Part shown: positions 55,193 through 64,000 of the stretch, one piece after another
Position numbering within the stretch: position 1 is the stretch's first letter
Layout of the letters: every line of letters begins with the position of its first letter
Assembly: GCF_003326475.1 (NCBI RefSeq)
Contig: NZ_JPWA01000002.1
Span: 62,001-126,000 of the forward strand
Direction of reading: 5' to 3'
From: Thalassospira xianhensis MCCC 1A02616
GTDB lineage: Bacteria > Pseudomonadota > Alphaproteobacteria > Rhodospirillales > Thalassospiraceae
DNA length: 64,000 nt
Notes under the pieces: model-generated
Database searches by the model: none
Told to the model about the DNA's origin: nothing
Seen by the model: the letters and a program-made list of their open reading frames with translations, nothing else
Made by a program: the position numbers and the translations under genes

Positions 55193-56211
55193 GCCCCCTC
55201 CACGTCTTGGAGTTGCAGTTTTGTTCCTTCTGAAACAGGATGAGCGGCTCGTTTGCCGAGTATGCTTCCGATTTGCATCGGACTAATTCCATCGCCTGGT
55301 CGTTTCATAATCAGGCTGTCTTCGGTTATGATTTCACCTTCTTTCAATGGCTTAGCAGTGTGAATGCTGCGGCGAGCAGCAATAATATTTTGCATTTCGC
55401 TATTACTTGGGGCCTTGTTGCTGTTGCCGAGGGCTTTTTCGATATTGCGGACGCAGCTGATCATTTGGGCGAGCTCATCAGGTTCAAGAGAAGCCGAATG
55501 GTCGGGGCCCTCCATGTTGCGATCAAGGGTGAAGTGTTTTTCGATCACTGTTGCTCCCAGGGCTACCGCAGCAATGGGAACTTCTATGCCCAGAGTATGG
55601 TCAGAATAGCCTACACGTACACCAAATTTCTCTTGTATTGATTTCATGGCATTGAGATTTACTTCATCCAGCGGAGTTGGGTAGGCCGTAGTGCAATGTA
55701 GAATCACGAGCTTGTCTTTGTTTAGGCCTGCTGCAAGCATTACATCTATTGCTTCGTTGATTTCGTCAAGATCGGCCATACCAGTCGAGAGAATGGTTTC
55801 GGCATCGTAGGACGCTATTTTTTGCAGGTACGGTAAGTTGGTGATTTCCCCTGAAGGTACTTTAAAGCTTTTTTGTCCCAACTTCACGAGTAAATCCAGT
55901 GATGGCATGTCGAACGCTGTGGACATGAACATAATGCCAAGATCGTCGCAATAATTTTTCAATATCTGAAAATCATCTAGCGGTAGCAGAAGTTTCTTCA
56001 GCATAGTAAGTTGGCTTTCAGTAGCACCGGTGGTGTGTTTTTGATAGTCTGCCTTCGGGGCTTCTCCTGAAACAATCAACTCAGCAATGCCGGTCTGGAA
56101 CTTGACAATATCCGCGCCCGCCTTTTTGGCAGCCATTACCATTTTTTTTGCAAGAGACAGGCTGCCATTATGGTTGACGCCAGCCTCTGCAATTATCAAA
56201 ACGTTTTCCAT
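55189..56211 (-). CDS. neuB: Nonulosonate synthase (NeuB/LegI-like, PEP-condensing)
   Basis: 340 residues. TIM barrel: LIIAEAGVNHNGSLSLAK near the start, ADIVKFQTGIAE, FKVPSGEITNLPYLQ, HCTTAYPTP and VGYSDHT, then ATVIEKHFTLDRNMEGPDH, all as in NeuB. A C-terminal SAF antifreeze-like domain is visible from about residue 280 (ARRSIHTAKPLKEGEIITEDSLIMKRPGDGI). It condenses PEP with an N-acyl mannosamine-type sugar. GAGGAAAT marks ATG 56211; upstream in-frame codons lack a site. First gene of neuB-neuC-(GT). Confidence 0.96.
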   Translation of the reverse strand: MENVLIIAEAGVNHNGSLSLAKKMVMAAKKAGADIVKFQTGIAELIVSGEAPKADYQKHTTGATESQLTMLKKLLLPLDDFQILKNYCDDLGIMFMSTAFDMPSLDLLVKLGQKSFKVPSGEITNLPYLQKIASYDAETILSTGMADLDEINEAIDVMLAAGLNKDKLVILHCTTAYPTPLDEVNLNAMKSIQEKFGVRVGYSDHTLGIEVPIAAVALGATVIEKHFTLDRNMEGPDHSASLEPDELAQMISCVRNIEKALGNSNKAPSNSEMQNIIAARRSIHTAKPLKEGEIITEDSLIMKRPGDGISPMQIGSILGKRAAHPVSEGTKLQLQDVEGA

Positions 56212-56557
56212 TGGTATTTCCTCAGATGGTTGATGAATGAAGCAAGCTATCCACGTCGATGTAACTTGTGGTAAAATGAATAAGTAGTTTAGTTGTATTG
56301 AGTGGGCGGCTAGAGGCAGTGTTGTGGCGATATTGCGCAGAGGAGCAATATTACTCAAAGCGACGACGTTCCGTGCTGAGGGGCATCTACAGATGCTACC
56401 TTGGGAACTCTTCGTCAGTTGGGCAATTATAGTAAATCTTTCTGGTCGGGGAAAACTTTTCTGTTAAATTCATCTGAAAGTTGCAGGGCCATAGATCAAC
56501 GGTATGGTTACAGCTTCGTTATATATTTCTGCTACTTTTCTTAAAGTTTGAGATGCT
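56212..56557 (-). other. 346-bp gap upstream of neuB
   Basis: Between the neuD-like stop (minus strand) and the neuB start. It should hold the neuB promoter. The neuB reading frame stays open upstream to 56358 but has no second initiation signal. No RNA gene or repeat seen. Confidence 0.4.
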
Positions 56558-57190
56558 CTATTTGAGAGATAATTTACGAAAAGGCTTATGTACTGCATCT
56601 TTAGCTATATTTTCAATCACAACACTTCCAGCTCCTACAAAGGCGCCGTCGCCAATAGTAACGCCTGGGGTAACAATGCTACCCGCACCAATGAATGCAT
56701 GCGCGCCGATGATCACATCGCCGCATAATACGCAACCTGGTGCAATCATTGCTCCGTTACCTATCTGACAATCATGATCAATACGGGCGCCAGTGTTTAT
56801 GATGGCAGCGTCCCCGATTTGGACATTGGCTTGGACCACTGCGCCTGCTGCTACTAGCGTGCCACGACCGATAGAGGCCGAAGAGGAAATATGTGTGAAC
56901 GGGTGAATGATATTCGGCACAGGTAAACCCGCCGCAGTGAGAGTGTTGAATTCCCGCCAACGGATGCTGCCATTACCGATACCCACAAAAAATGCATGAC
57001 CCGTAAAATCTGAAAATGGTTCGGTGTTCTTTCCGTCGCCTAGTACTTCTATACCATTTAGTTGTGTGCCTTTGATGAGCGAGAGGTCTAAGAAACCTGA
57101 TACATTCCAACCTGATTCGCAGGCTGTATCAGCTGCAACTCTGCCATGGCCGCCTGCCCCTATGATGATCAATGGTGCTGTGTTATCCAT
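56558..57190 (-). CDS. neuD: Hexapeptide-repeat acetyltransferase (NeuD/LegH/PglD-like)
   Basis: 210 residues. An N-terminal nucleotide-sugar-binding Rossmann-like part (PLIIIGAGGHGRVAADTACE) is followed by hexapeptide repeats of a left-handed beta-helix (SSASIGRGTLVAAGAVVQANVQIGD; NGAMIAPGCVLCGDVIIG). PglD and LegH N-acetylate a 4-amino nucleotide sugar, which is the step this pathway needs. The catalytic His lies in the RIDHDCQIG turn near residue 130. ATG 57190 is uncertain; TTG 57232 has an AGGATAAT site. Confidence 0.88.
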   Translation of the reverse strand: MDNTAPLIIIGAGGHGRVAADTACESGWNVSGFLDLSLIKGTQLNGIEVLGDGKNTEPFSDFTGHAFFVGIGNGSIRWREFNTLTAAGLPVPNIIHPFTHISSSASIGRGTLVAAGAVVQANVQIGDAAIINTGARIDHDCQIGNGAMIAPGCVLCGDVIIGAHAFIGAGSIVTPGVTIGDGAFVGAGSVVIENIAKDAVHKPFRKLSLK

Positions 57191-57696
57191 AATGAAGTTT
57201 GTTTTCCTCGGCCTTGGCGAATGAAGTGCCAATTATCCTATGTATTTTCTAACTTAATGACAAAATGCTTTTACTCGAAGCTTGATTGAAATTGCAGCGA
57301 TTAGTTTGCCTTCGGCAATACTTTTCGAGTTTTAAGGTTCAATAACACCAATTGCCTGTCATCTGAGAGGGATATGGGACAGCTTTGTGGTGTTCGAGAC
57401 TAGGAGAAATGGAGCAATGTTTGTGATTGACCTGTGACTTCTGGCACGATGCTTGATGGTGTTTTTTCTTTTAAGATATTGTTTGTAAGGGATTATAATC
57501 AAGTTTGGAGAGGGTATGATCCCATGGGGTGCCCCCTTGCTAAATTGCTTGGATAACCTAGATGATCGCGGTTATGTTGCCTTGAGTGATGTCTTTCTCA
57601 ATTTTGTCGATTAAGAAAATTGAAGACAAGTCGATTTGACATTGCTGAGATATTTTTAATTTTGTTCTTAGCTTCCATCGGAAGAAATCCACAGTG
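57191..57696. other. 506-bp gap between neuD and the oxidoreductase pair
   Basis: Divergent gene starts on both sides (neuD leftwards, Gfo/Idh rightwards), so promoters are expected. Sequence is AT-rich; no coding frame, RNA gene or repeat recognised. Confidence 0.45.
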
Positions 57697-58662
57697 ATGA
57701 TAAATTCCACACTCAAGCGTGTTCTCCTCATAGGCTGCGGTAATATTGGTATGCGCCACCTGCAAGCGGTGACATCTTTGGATAAGCCGCTTGATATTAT
57801 GGTGATTGAGCCTGACGACGATAATCGGGCCAAGGCAGAAGCAAGCGTCGAGAAATTATCTTCGCACGTAAATTTGCGATTTTTCGCGGACTGGCGAAAC
57901 GTACCTAAACAGGCTGATCTTGCTATTGTCGCGACACCTGCTCAACCTCGCCGCAAAGTTTTGGAGGTGCTGCTAACGCATACCGCACCCAAATGGCTGT
58001 TTTTAGAGAAGGTTGTATTTGTGACGCGCCGAGATTTTGATGAGATGATTGGTGTTTTTGCAGACCGTGACATTCGCACTGTGATTAATTGCTCTCGGCG
58101 AGGATGGCCAAGCTATGATGCTCTGCGTGAAAAGTTGAAAGGAAAGGCAAACCTCTCCCTTAAGGTGATAGGCTCTAACTGGAACCTGGCCTCGAACAGC
58201 ATCCATTTCATCGATTTGGCTGTGCACTTGTTTGGTGGTTTACCGTTTAGTCTCAACGCGGATGCTCTTATTCCCGAAGATAGCAAACATCGGGGGTGCG
58301 TGGAATTCACCGGCAGTTTAATCGGCGCTTGTGCTGGAGGAGGCAACCTCACCATCACTAATCTTAAGGAGCCGGGGGTTCCACTGACGGTTGAAGTCGG
58401 GAATGCCGATGAACGATGGATTGTAGAGGAGGGCAACCATCGTCTCACCCATTTTAGAGGAAATAAAGCGATTGCGTCGGAAGAATTCTATACCCCGTTT
58501 GTCAGTCAAATGGGGTACCTGTATCAGGAAATGCTTTATGACAATGTCTCACGTATGACGCCCTTTAATCTCTCTGCGCAAGAGCATCGCCCGTTCATCG
58601 ATGCTTTACGTAATCGTCTCGGTCAATCATTAGAAGAGGATGCTCCATGTCCGATCACTTAA
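57697..58662 (+). CDS. Gfo/Idh/MocA-family oxidoreductase, first of a pair
   Basis: 321 residues. NAD-binding start LIGCGNIGMRHLQAVTSL and the EKV variant of the catalytic EKP (WLFLEKVVFV) near residue 105 are clear. Substrate unknown; members reduce or oxidise sugars attached to nucleotides or free. ATG 57697 preferred over GTG 57694. It overlaps the second oxidoreductase gene by 16 bp, so the two are translated together. Confidence 0.88.
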   Translation: MINSTLKRVLLIGCGNIGMRHLQAVTSLDKPLDIMVIEPDDDNRAKAEASVEKLSSHVNLRFFADWRNVPKQADLAIVATPAQPRRKVLEVLLTHTAPKWLFLEKVVFVTRRDFDEMIGVFADRDIRTVINCSRRGWPSYDALREKLKGKANLSLKVIGSNWNLASNSIHFIDLAVHLFGGLPFSLNADALIPEDSKHRGCVEFTGSLIGACAGGGNLTITNLKEPGVPLTVEVGNADERWIVEEGNHRLTHFRGNKAIASEEFYTPFVSQMGYLYQEMLYDNVSRMTPFNLSAQEHRPFIDALRNRLGQSLEEDAPCPIT

Positions 58663-59627
58663 CCGCCCCTGTTTTGATTTTAGGTGTCGGTGCAATGGCT
58701 GATGCTTATGCTGCAGCATTACGTGACATGGGGCGACCTTTCATAGCGGCCGGGCGCGGCAGGGAGCGTGCCGAGGCTTTTGCTGCCAAATGGCAGGTGC
58801 AGGCAGGACATGGGGAGCTTGTCGATCAATGGCAAGCACTGGTACAAAAGCCTGTCACCGCTATTGTAGCTGTGAATGCCAACACGCTGGCGAGAACCAG
58901 TGCTTTTTTGATCGACCATGGGGTGAAACGTTTGCTAATCGAAAAACCCGCAGGTCTTGAACTTGCTGAAGTGCAAGAGTTGCAGGCTATAGCCAAAAAA
59001 AAAGACGTAGACGCCTATGTTGGTTATAATCGCCGTTTTTATGGTTCAGTGGAGATTGCGCGACGTATGATTGCCGAGGACGGTGGTGCACTCTCGGTAA
59101 AATTTGACTTCACCGAGGCCAGTAAGCGGCTGGAAGCTTTGGATAAGCCTGCTGACGAATTGGCAGGTTGGTTCTACGCCAACTCTACCCATGTGATCGA
59201 CCTTGCATTCTTTCTGGGAGGAGAGCCAACTGAACTGAACGCATTGAGCATTGGTAAATTACCATGGCATCCTGAAGGTGCCATTTTCACGGGGATGGGG
59301 CGGCTGCAGAGTGGTGCAAGTTTTTGTTATCACGCAAACTGGATTTCTGCCGGGCGTTGGGGGGTGGAGGTAATGACTGCCAAGCGCCGATTGGTGCTGC
59401 AACCTATGGAGCAACTATCCTATCAGGATCATTTCAGCTTTACTCTCAAAGGGGTAGAGCTACCTGACGACAAAGATATCGTTTTCAAGCCCGGTATTTA
59501 TCGTCAAACGGAGGCGTTTGTTGGAGCAAAGCCCGACTCCCGTTTGTTGGGGTTGAATGACCATGCACGCCTTTTTGGCATTTATGCCTGTATTCGTACT
59601 GGTGATAGTTATCGTCGTGACGTGTAG
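58647..59627 (+). CDS. Gfo/Idh/MocA-family oxidoreductase, second of a pair
   Basis: 326 residues. Rossmann start VLILGVGAMADAYAAALRDM, then the canonical catalytic EKP as LLIEKPAGLEL near residue 94 and VGYNRRFYGSVE near residue 127 identify the family. Unlike its partner it keeps EKP. The N-terminal sequence lacks the textbook GxGxxG (GVGAMA). Paired enzymes of this family occur in amino-sugar and nonulosonate loci. Last gene of the glycan island on this strand. Confidence 0.88.
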   Translation: MSDHLTAPVLILGVGAMADAYAAALRDMGRPFIAAGRGRERAEAFAAKWQVQAGHGELVDQWQALVQKPVTAIVAVNANTLARTSAFLIDHGVKRLLIEKPAGLELAEVQELQAIAKKKDVDAYVGYNRRFYGSVEIARRMIAEDGGALSVKFDFTEASKRLEALDKPADELAGWFYANSTHVIDLAFFLGGEPTELNALSIGKLPWHPEGAIFTGMGRLQSGASFCYHANWISAGRWGVEVMTAKRRLVLQPMEQLSYQDHFSFTLKGVELPDDKDIVFKPGIYRQTEAFVGAKPDSRLLGLNDHARLFGIYACIRTGDSYRRDV

Positions 59628-60295
59628 CGGATATGACGTGCTAGTATTCCGCAGACGATGGTCTACGAGGTGCTACCATTTTGGGTAGAAAATCTATGAA
59701 CTTAAAATTTAAATTTTATATCGGGCTCAGTCAAGTCTATCTTTTCGTATGACGATCAAATACTAGTCTAGTTTTGGAGCCTAAATAACTTTCGCTTCGC
59801 CTTTTTTGTTTGGAAGTGTTCCTGCTGCTTGGTGAGAGTGGTTATTCGTCTGCTGTTCGTTTTCTTCCAAAATTTCCCGTTCAAGAGGCAGAGCTTTCGT
59901 CCAGTTCTCGATATTTTATTCATGGTTGTATATGTTTATCTTCGCCCTCCTAGGTCTGTTTAGTATGCATTCCGGTATCCTCAAGGGCGGTCTTTGCTGG
60001 CTCATGATGTGACTTAGTAATGTCAGGGGCTGCTTTCCCTCCCTGTTCTCTGGTTTCATTGTCATTCATTTCTAAAAATGTACTGGCAAGAATGTATTCA
60101 ACCCCAAGGTATAGCTCCCTTGCTGCCTCCATATTGGTTACACGAAGTCAATAGAAAGTGGCGCACGGCGACGATAATAGTATGTATCCAAGCGATTATA
60201 GAGGCGAGTAGGGATACGTACAACTATGACCCTTATTGTGTCACAACTCAGAAAAGTTGACAGTGATTTATAAGGAAAACAATTGCCATAGGAAA
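59628..60295. other. 668-bp AT-rich gap at the right edge of the glycan island
   Basis: Between the second oxidoreductase gene and tRNA-Ser. No intact gene. On the minus strand there is a possible decayed coding stretch, listed separately. The change to GC-rich backbone follows immediately after. Confidence 0.5.
59781..60132 (-). pseudogene. Possible decayed coding sequence, unidentified
   Basis: The minus strand has two protein-like pieces in different frames: a 60-codon piece starting MEAARELYLGVEYILASTFL at 60132, and a second ending LEENEQQTNNHSHQAAGTL..EAKVI with a stop at 59783. A stop and a frame change lie between them. The codon use looks more protein-like than surrounding gaps, but I recognise no family, and there is no ribosome site. 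Speculative. Confidence 0.2.
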
Positions 60296-60385
<90 letters not shown>

Positions 60386-60746
60386 GCATGTGTGGTCTGG
60401 CGTTCGAGGCGCTGTTTAACGATCCTTAAGCCAGAATGCAAGAGGGAAAACGTATTTTCCACGAACTCTTTTATCAATGTTCCCGGTTCCGTCGGCGGCC
60501 CTGGTTTGCGAGGGACGCGATCAAGCTTTGCCAATTTGGGATGCGCCCTGTTGCCGTTCCGGTCTGCGCCAAACCTCTGCCATGCGTCCCTACCATGGCC
60601 AAAGCCCGGAAACGGTGCGCTTTGCGGTTGACTCTGGCGGGCGAAAAAGGTATTTCACCCGTCTCTCGCAGCGGTTCGGTTTCAGTTAGCAGCGACACCG
60701 AAGCGCGCGTGTGCGTTTCCAGAATGATTTTTCAGGAACTATATCG
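60386..60746 (+). other. 361-bp region upstream of rplU
   Basis: It separates the leftward tRNA-Ser from rightward rplU and so should hold both promoters and the rplU leader. Open frames here are overlapping and lack family content. No clear L21-type leader fold was recognised. Confidence 0.4.
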
Positions 60747-61058
60747 ATGTATGCAATCATCAAAACTGGCGGCAAACAGTATAAAGTTGCTGCCAACGAC
60801 GTTATCAAAGTCGAAAAGATCGCTGCCCAGGCCGGTGACACCGTGAAACTTGAAGAAGTTCTCATGGTTGCTGGCGACGGTGCGCCGAAGGTTGGTGCTC
60901 CGTTGGTCAAAGGGGCTTTTGTGAATGCAGAAGTTCTCGAACAGACCAAGGGCGACAAGGTGATCGTTTTCAAGAAAAAGCGCCGGCACAACTACCGTCG
61001 TAAAAATGGTCATCGCCAGAACCTGACTGTTCTGCGCATCACGGACATCACGGCCTAA
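60747..61058 (+). CDS. rplU: 50S ribosomal protein L21
   Basis: 103 residues. [20 protein letters not shown] at the start and [20 protein letters not shown] near the end are the L21 signatures; it binds 23S rRNA. ATG 60747 follows AGGAACT; an earlier in-frame ATG at 60711 would add 12 residues without a site. It is co-transcribed with rpmA, 30 bp downstream. Confidence 0.97.
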   Translation: MYAIIKTGGKQYKVAANDVIKVEKIAAQAGDTVKLEEVLMVAGDGAPKVGAPLVKGAFVNAEVLEQTKGDKVIVFKKKRRHNYRRKNGHRQNLTVLRITDITA

Positions 61059-61088
61059 TCGGCCGGGATGCAGTTTTAGGAGAGTTTC

Positions 61089-61349
61089 ATGGCTCATAAG
61101 AAAGCTGGTGGTAGCTCCCGTAACGGTCGCGACTCCGAAGGTCGGCGCCTCGGCGTCAAGAAATTCGGCGGCCAGACGGTTGTTGCAGGTAACATTCTCG
61201 TTCGTCAGCGTGGCACCAAGTTCCATGCAGGCGACAATGTTGGCCTGGCCAAAGACCACACCCTGTTTGCGACGGCTGGCGGCAACGTCCAGTTCAAGTC
61301 GGGCTTCAAGGGTCGTACCTATGTATGTGTCGTTCCGGCCGAGGCGTAA
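61089..61349 (+). CDS. rpmA: 50S ribosomal protein L27
   Basis: 86 residues. Starts [20 protein letters not shown], the conserved L27 N-terminus that reaches the peptidyl-transferase centre, followed by [15 protein letters not shown] and [22 protein letters not shown] precedes ATG 61089. Ends ahead of a strong terminator. Confidence 0.97.
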   Translation: MAHKKAGGSSRNGRDSEGRRLGVKKFGGQTVVAGNILVRQRGTKFHAGDNVGLAKDHTLFATAGGNVQFKSGFKGRTYVCVVPAEA

Positions 61350-61389
61350 GCCTCCCGTCGGCTGCGCTCATCCGTAGCAAAGATTTCGA

Positions 61390-61422
61390 GGGAGGAATGA
61401 GCAATCATTCCTCCCTTGTTTT
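61390..61422 (+). terminator. Rho-independent terminator after rpmA
   Basis: A perfect 11-bp stem, GGGAGGAATGA (61390-61400) with TCATTCCTCCC (61405-61415), has a GCAA tetraloop and is followed by TTGTTTT. It ends the rplU-rpmA transcript. Confidence 0.93.
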
Positions 61423-61504
61423 ATGTGTTATATGAAAATTTCCCGTGCCGTCGATGCGAGGCGATCTGTTTCGAAATCGCGATCCGGCCGGGCGGAATGA
61501 TTGA

Positions 61505-63678
<2,174 letters not shown>

Positions 63679-63704
63679 AGTTCGCTTACAGGATTTGCGA
63701 CAAA

Positions 63705-63734
63705 GGGGTAGCCATCGGCTGCCCCTATTTTTTT
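63705..63734 (+). terminator. Rho-independent terminator after proB
   Basis: GGGGTAGCC (63705-63713) pairs with GGCTGCCCC (63717-63725) with one G-U wobble, followed by a T-rich run to 63734. It overlaps the stop codon of the next, opposite-strand gene. Confidence 0.8.
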
Positions 63735-64000
63735 GCATCCGGATGATAGAAAGACTGCATGCGGACATTTTCCGGGGTGAGGGTCCCGTTTCCAGCAATC
63801 ACCTGACCCGTTTCAAGGATAATCCCGCTTCCCTGTCCAACCCCCTTTAAAACCGCACCACGTTCATCGGCAATCGGGTGGCGAAATGATCCGCCGGCAC
63901 CAAGCTGCACATCGCGGACGATGATATTACCAAGGATCTGGCTGCCATCACCCAGAGCGGATAAGCCGGAAATCTGGACGGATCCGTGATAACGGCCGTC
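63725..64000 (-). CDS. 3' end of a hexapeptide/beta-helix-like protein (runs off the right edge)
   Basis: The last ~91 residues are visible. Short Gly/Ala/Val/Ile-rich turns (SVQISGLSALGDGSQILGN; QLGAGGSFRHPIADERGAVL; GSGIILETGQVIAGNGTL) suggest a left-handed beta-helix as in hexapeptide transferases or sugar pyrophosphorylases. Only the end is seen, so the function cannot be assigned. It is convergent with proB, and its stop lies inside the proB terminator. Confidence 0.5.
   Translation of the reverse strand, partial: DGRYHGSVQISGLSALGDGSQILGNIIVRDVQLGAGGSFRHPIADERGAVLKGVGQGSGIILETGQVIAGNGTLTPENVRMQSFYHPDAKK

Noticed and set aside
39240-60295. A CRISPR array, integrase or transposase within the island
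   Set aside because: No regularly spaced repeats, Cas-like proteins, tyrosine-recombinase motifs or transposase motifs were seen.
60386-60746. Possible small genes between tRNA-Ser and rplU
   Set aside because: Frames overlap each other and carry no recognisable sequence; the region more likely holds promoters.

Overview
The window looks like chromosomal DNA of a marine alphaproteobacterium of the Rhodospirillales/Thalassospira type. The grounds are a GcrA cell-cycle regulator, a MutL with its own endonuclease motif, alphaproteobacterial gene families (DUF3035 lipoprotein, NnrU-like protein), and a moderately GC-rich backbone. The genus is an inference from protein style; nothing was searched.

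Positions 1-39240 are mostly housekeeping and accessory backbone. In order they hold: a truncated EamA exporter, a GFA-family protein, a divergent AraC regulator/MFS pair, periplasmic cpdB, gcrA, an NnrU-like membrane protein, several small unknowns, a Nudix protein, an ACT-domain protein, a 40-residue membrane microprotein, an MHYT-PAS-GGDEF-EAL c-di-GMP protein, an M23 peptidase, a fatty-acid-hydroxylase-type membrane enzyme, a methyltransferase, a MaoC hydratase and an MFS exporter. Then comes ribF-ileS-lspA-lipoprotein-M16-M16-mutL, a pseudo-receiver/pentapeptide protein beside motB-motA, a GNAT enzyme, an iron-type siderophore-interacting protein behind a Fur-like box, a secreted HEVRH protein, and a manganese ABC transporter operon divergent from mntR with a palindromic operator between them.

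Positions about 39240-60290 form a visibly AT-richer surface-glycan island with long intergenic gaps and mixed gene orientations. It encodes GT2 and GT4 glycosyltransferases, a PglC-like initiating sugar-phosphate transferase, a DegT-type aminotransferase, a sulfotransferase, two unclassified GT-B-like proteins, a PglK/MsbA-like flippase, two overlapping Gfo/Idh oxidoreductases, and most of a nonulosonic-acid (legionaminic-type) pathway: ptmE-like guanylyltransferase, legB, neuD/legH-like, neuC/legG-like, neuB/legI-like and neuA/legF-like. The dedicated LegC aminotransferase is absent from its usual place after legB; the only aminotransferase in the window is 5 kb away beside the PglC-like gene. 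No polymerase, ligase, oligosaccharyltransferase or flagellin gene is present.

From 60296 the backbone resumes with tRNA-Ser(CGA), rplU-rpmA, obgE-proB and the 3' part of a repeat-rich, possibly beta-helical protein. The most interesting content is the incomplete, rearranged nonulosonate/sulfated-glycan island, the two parallel unclassified transferase-like proteins in it, and several small or degenerate proteins in the backbone.
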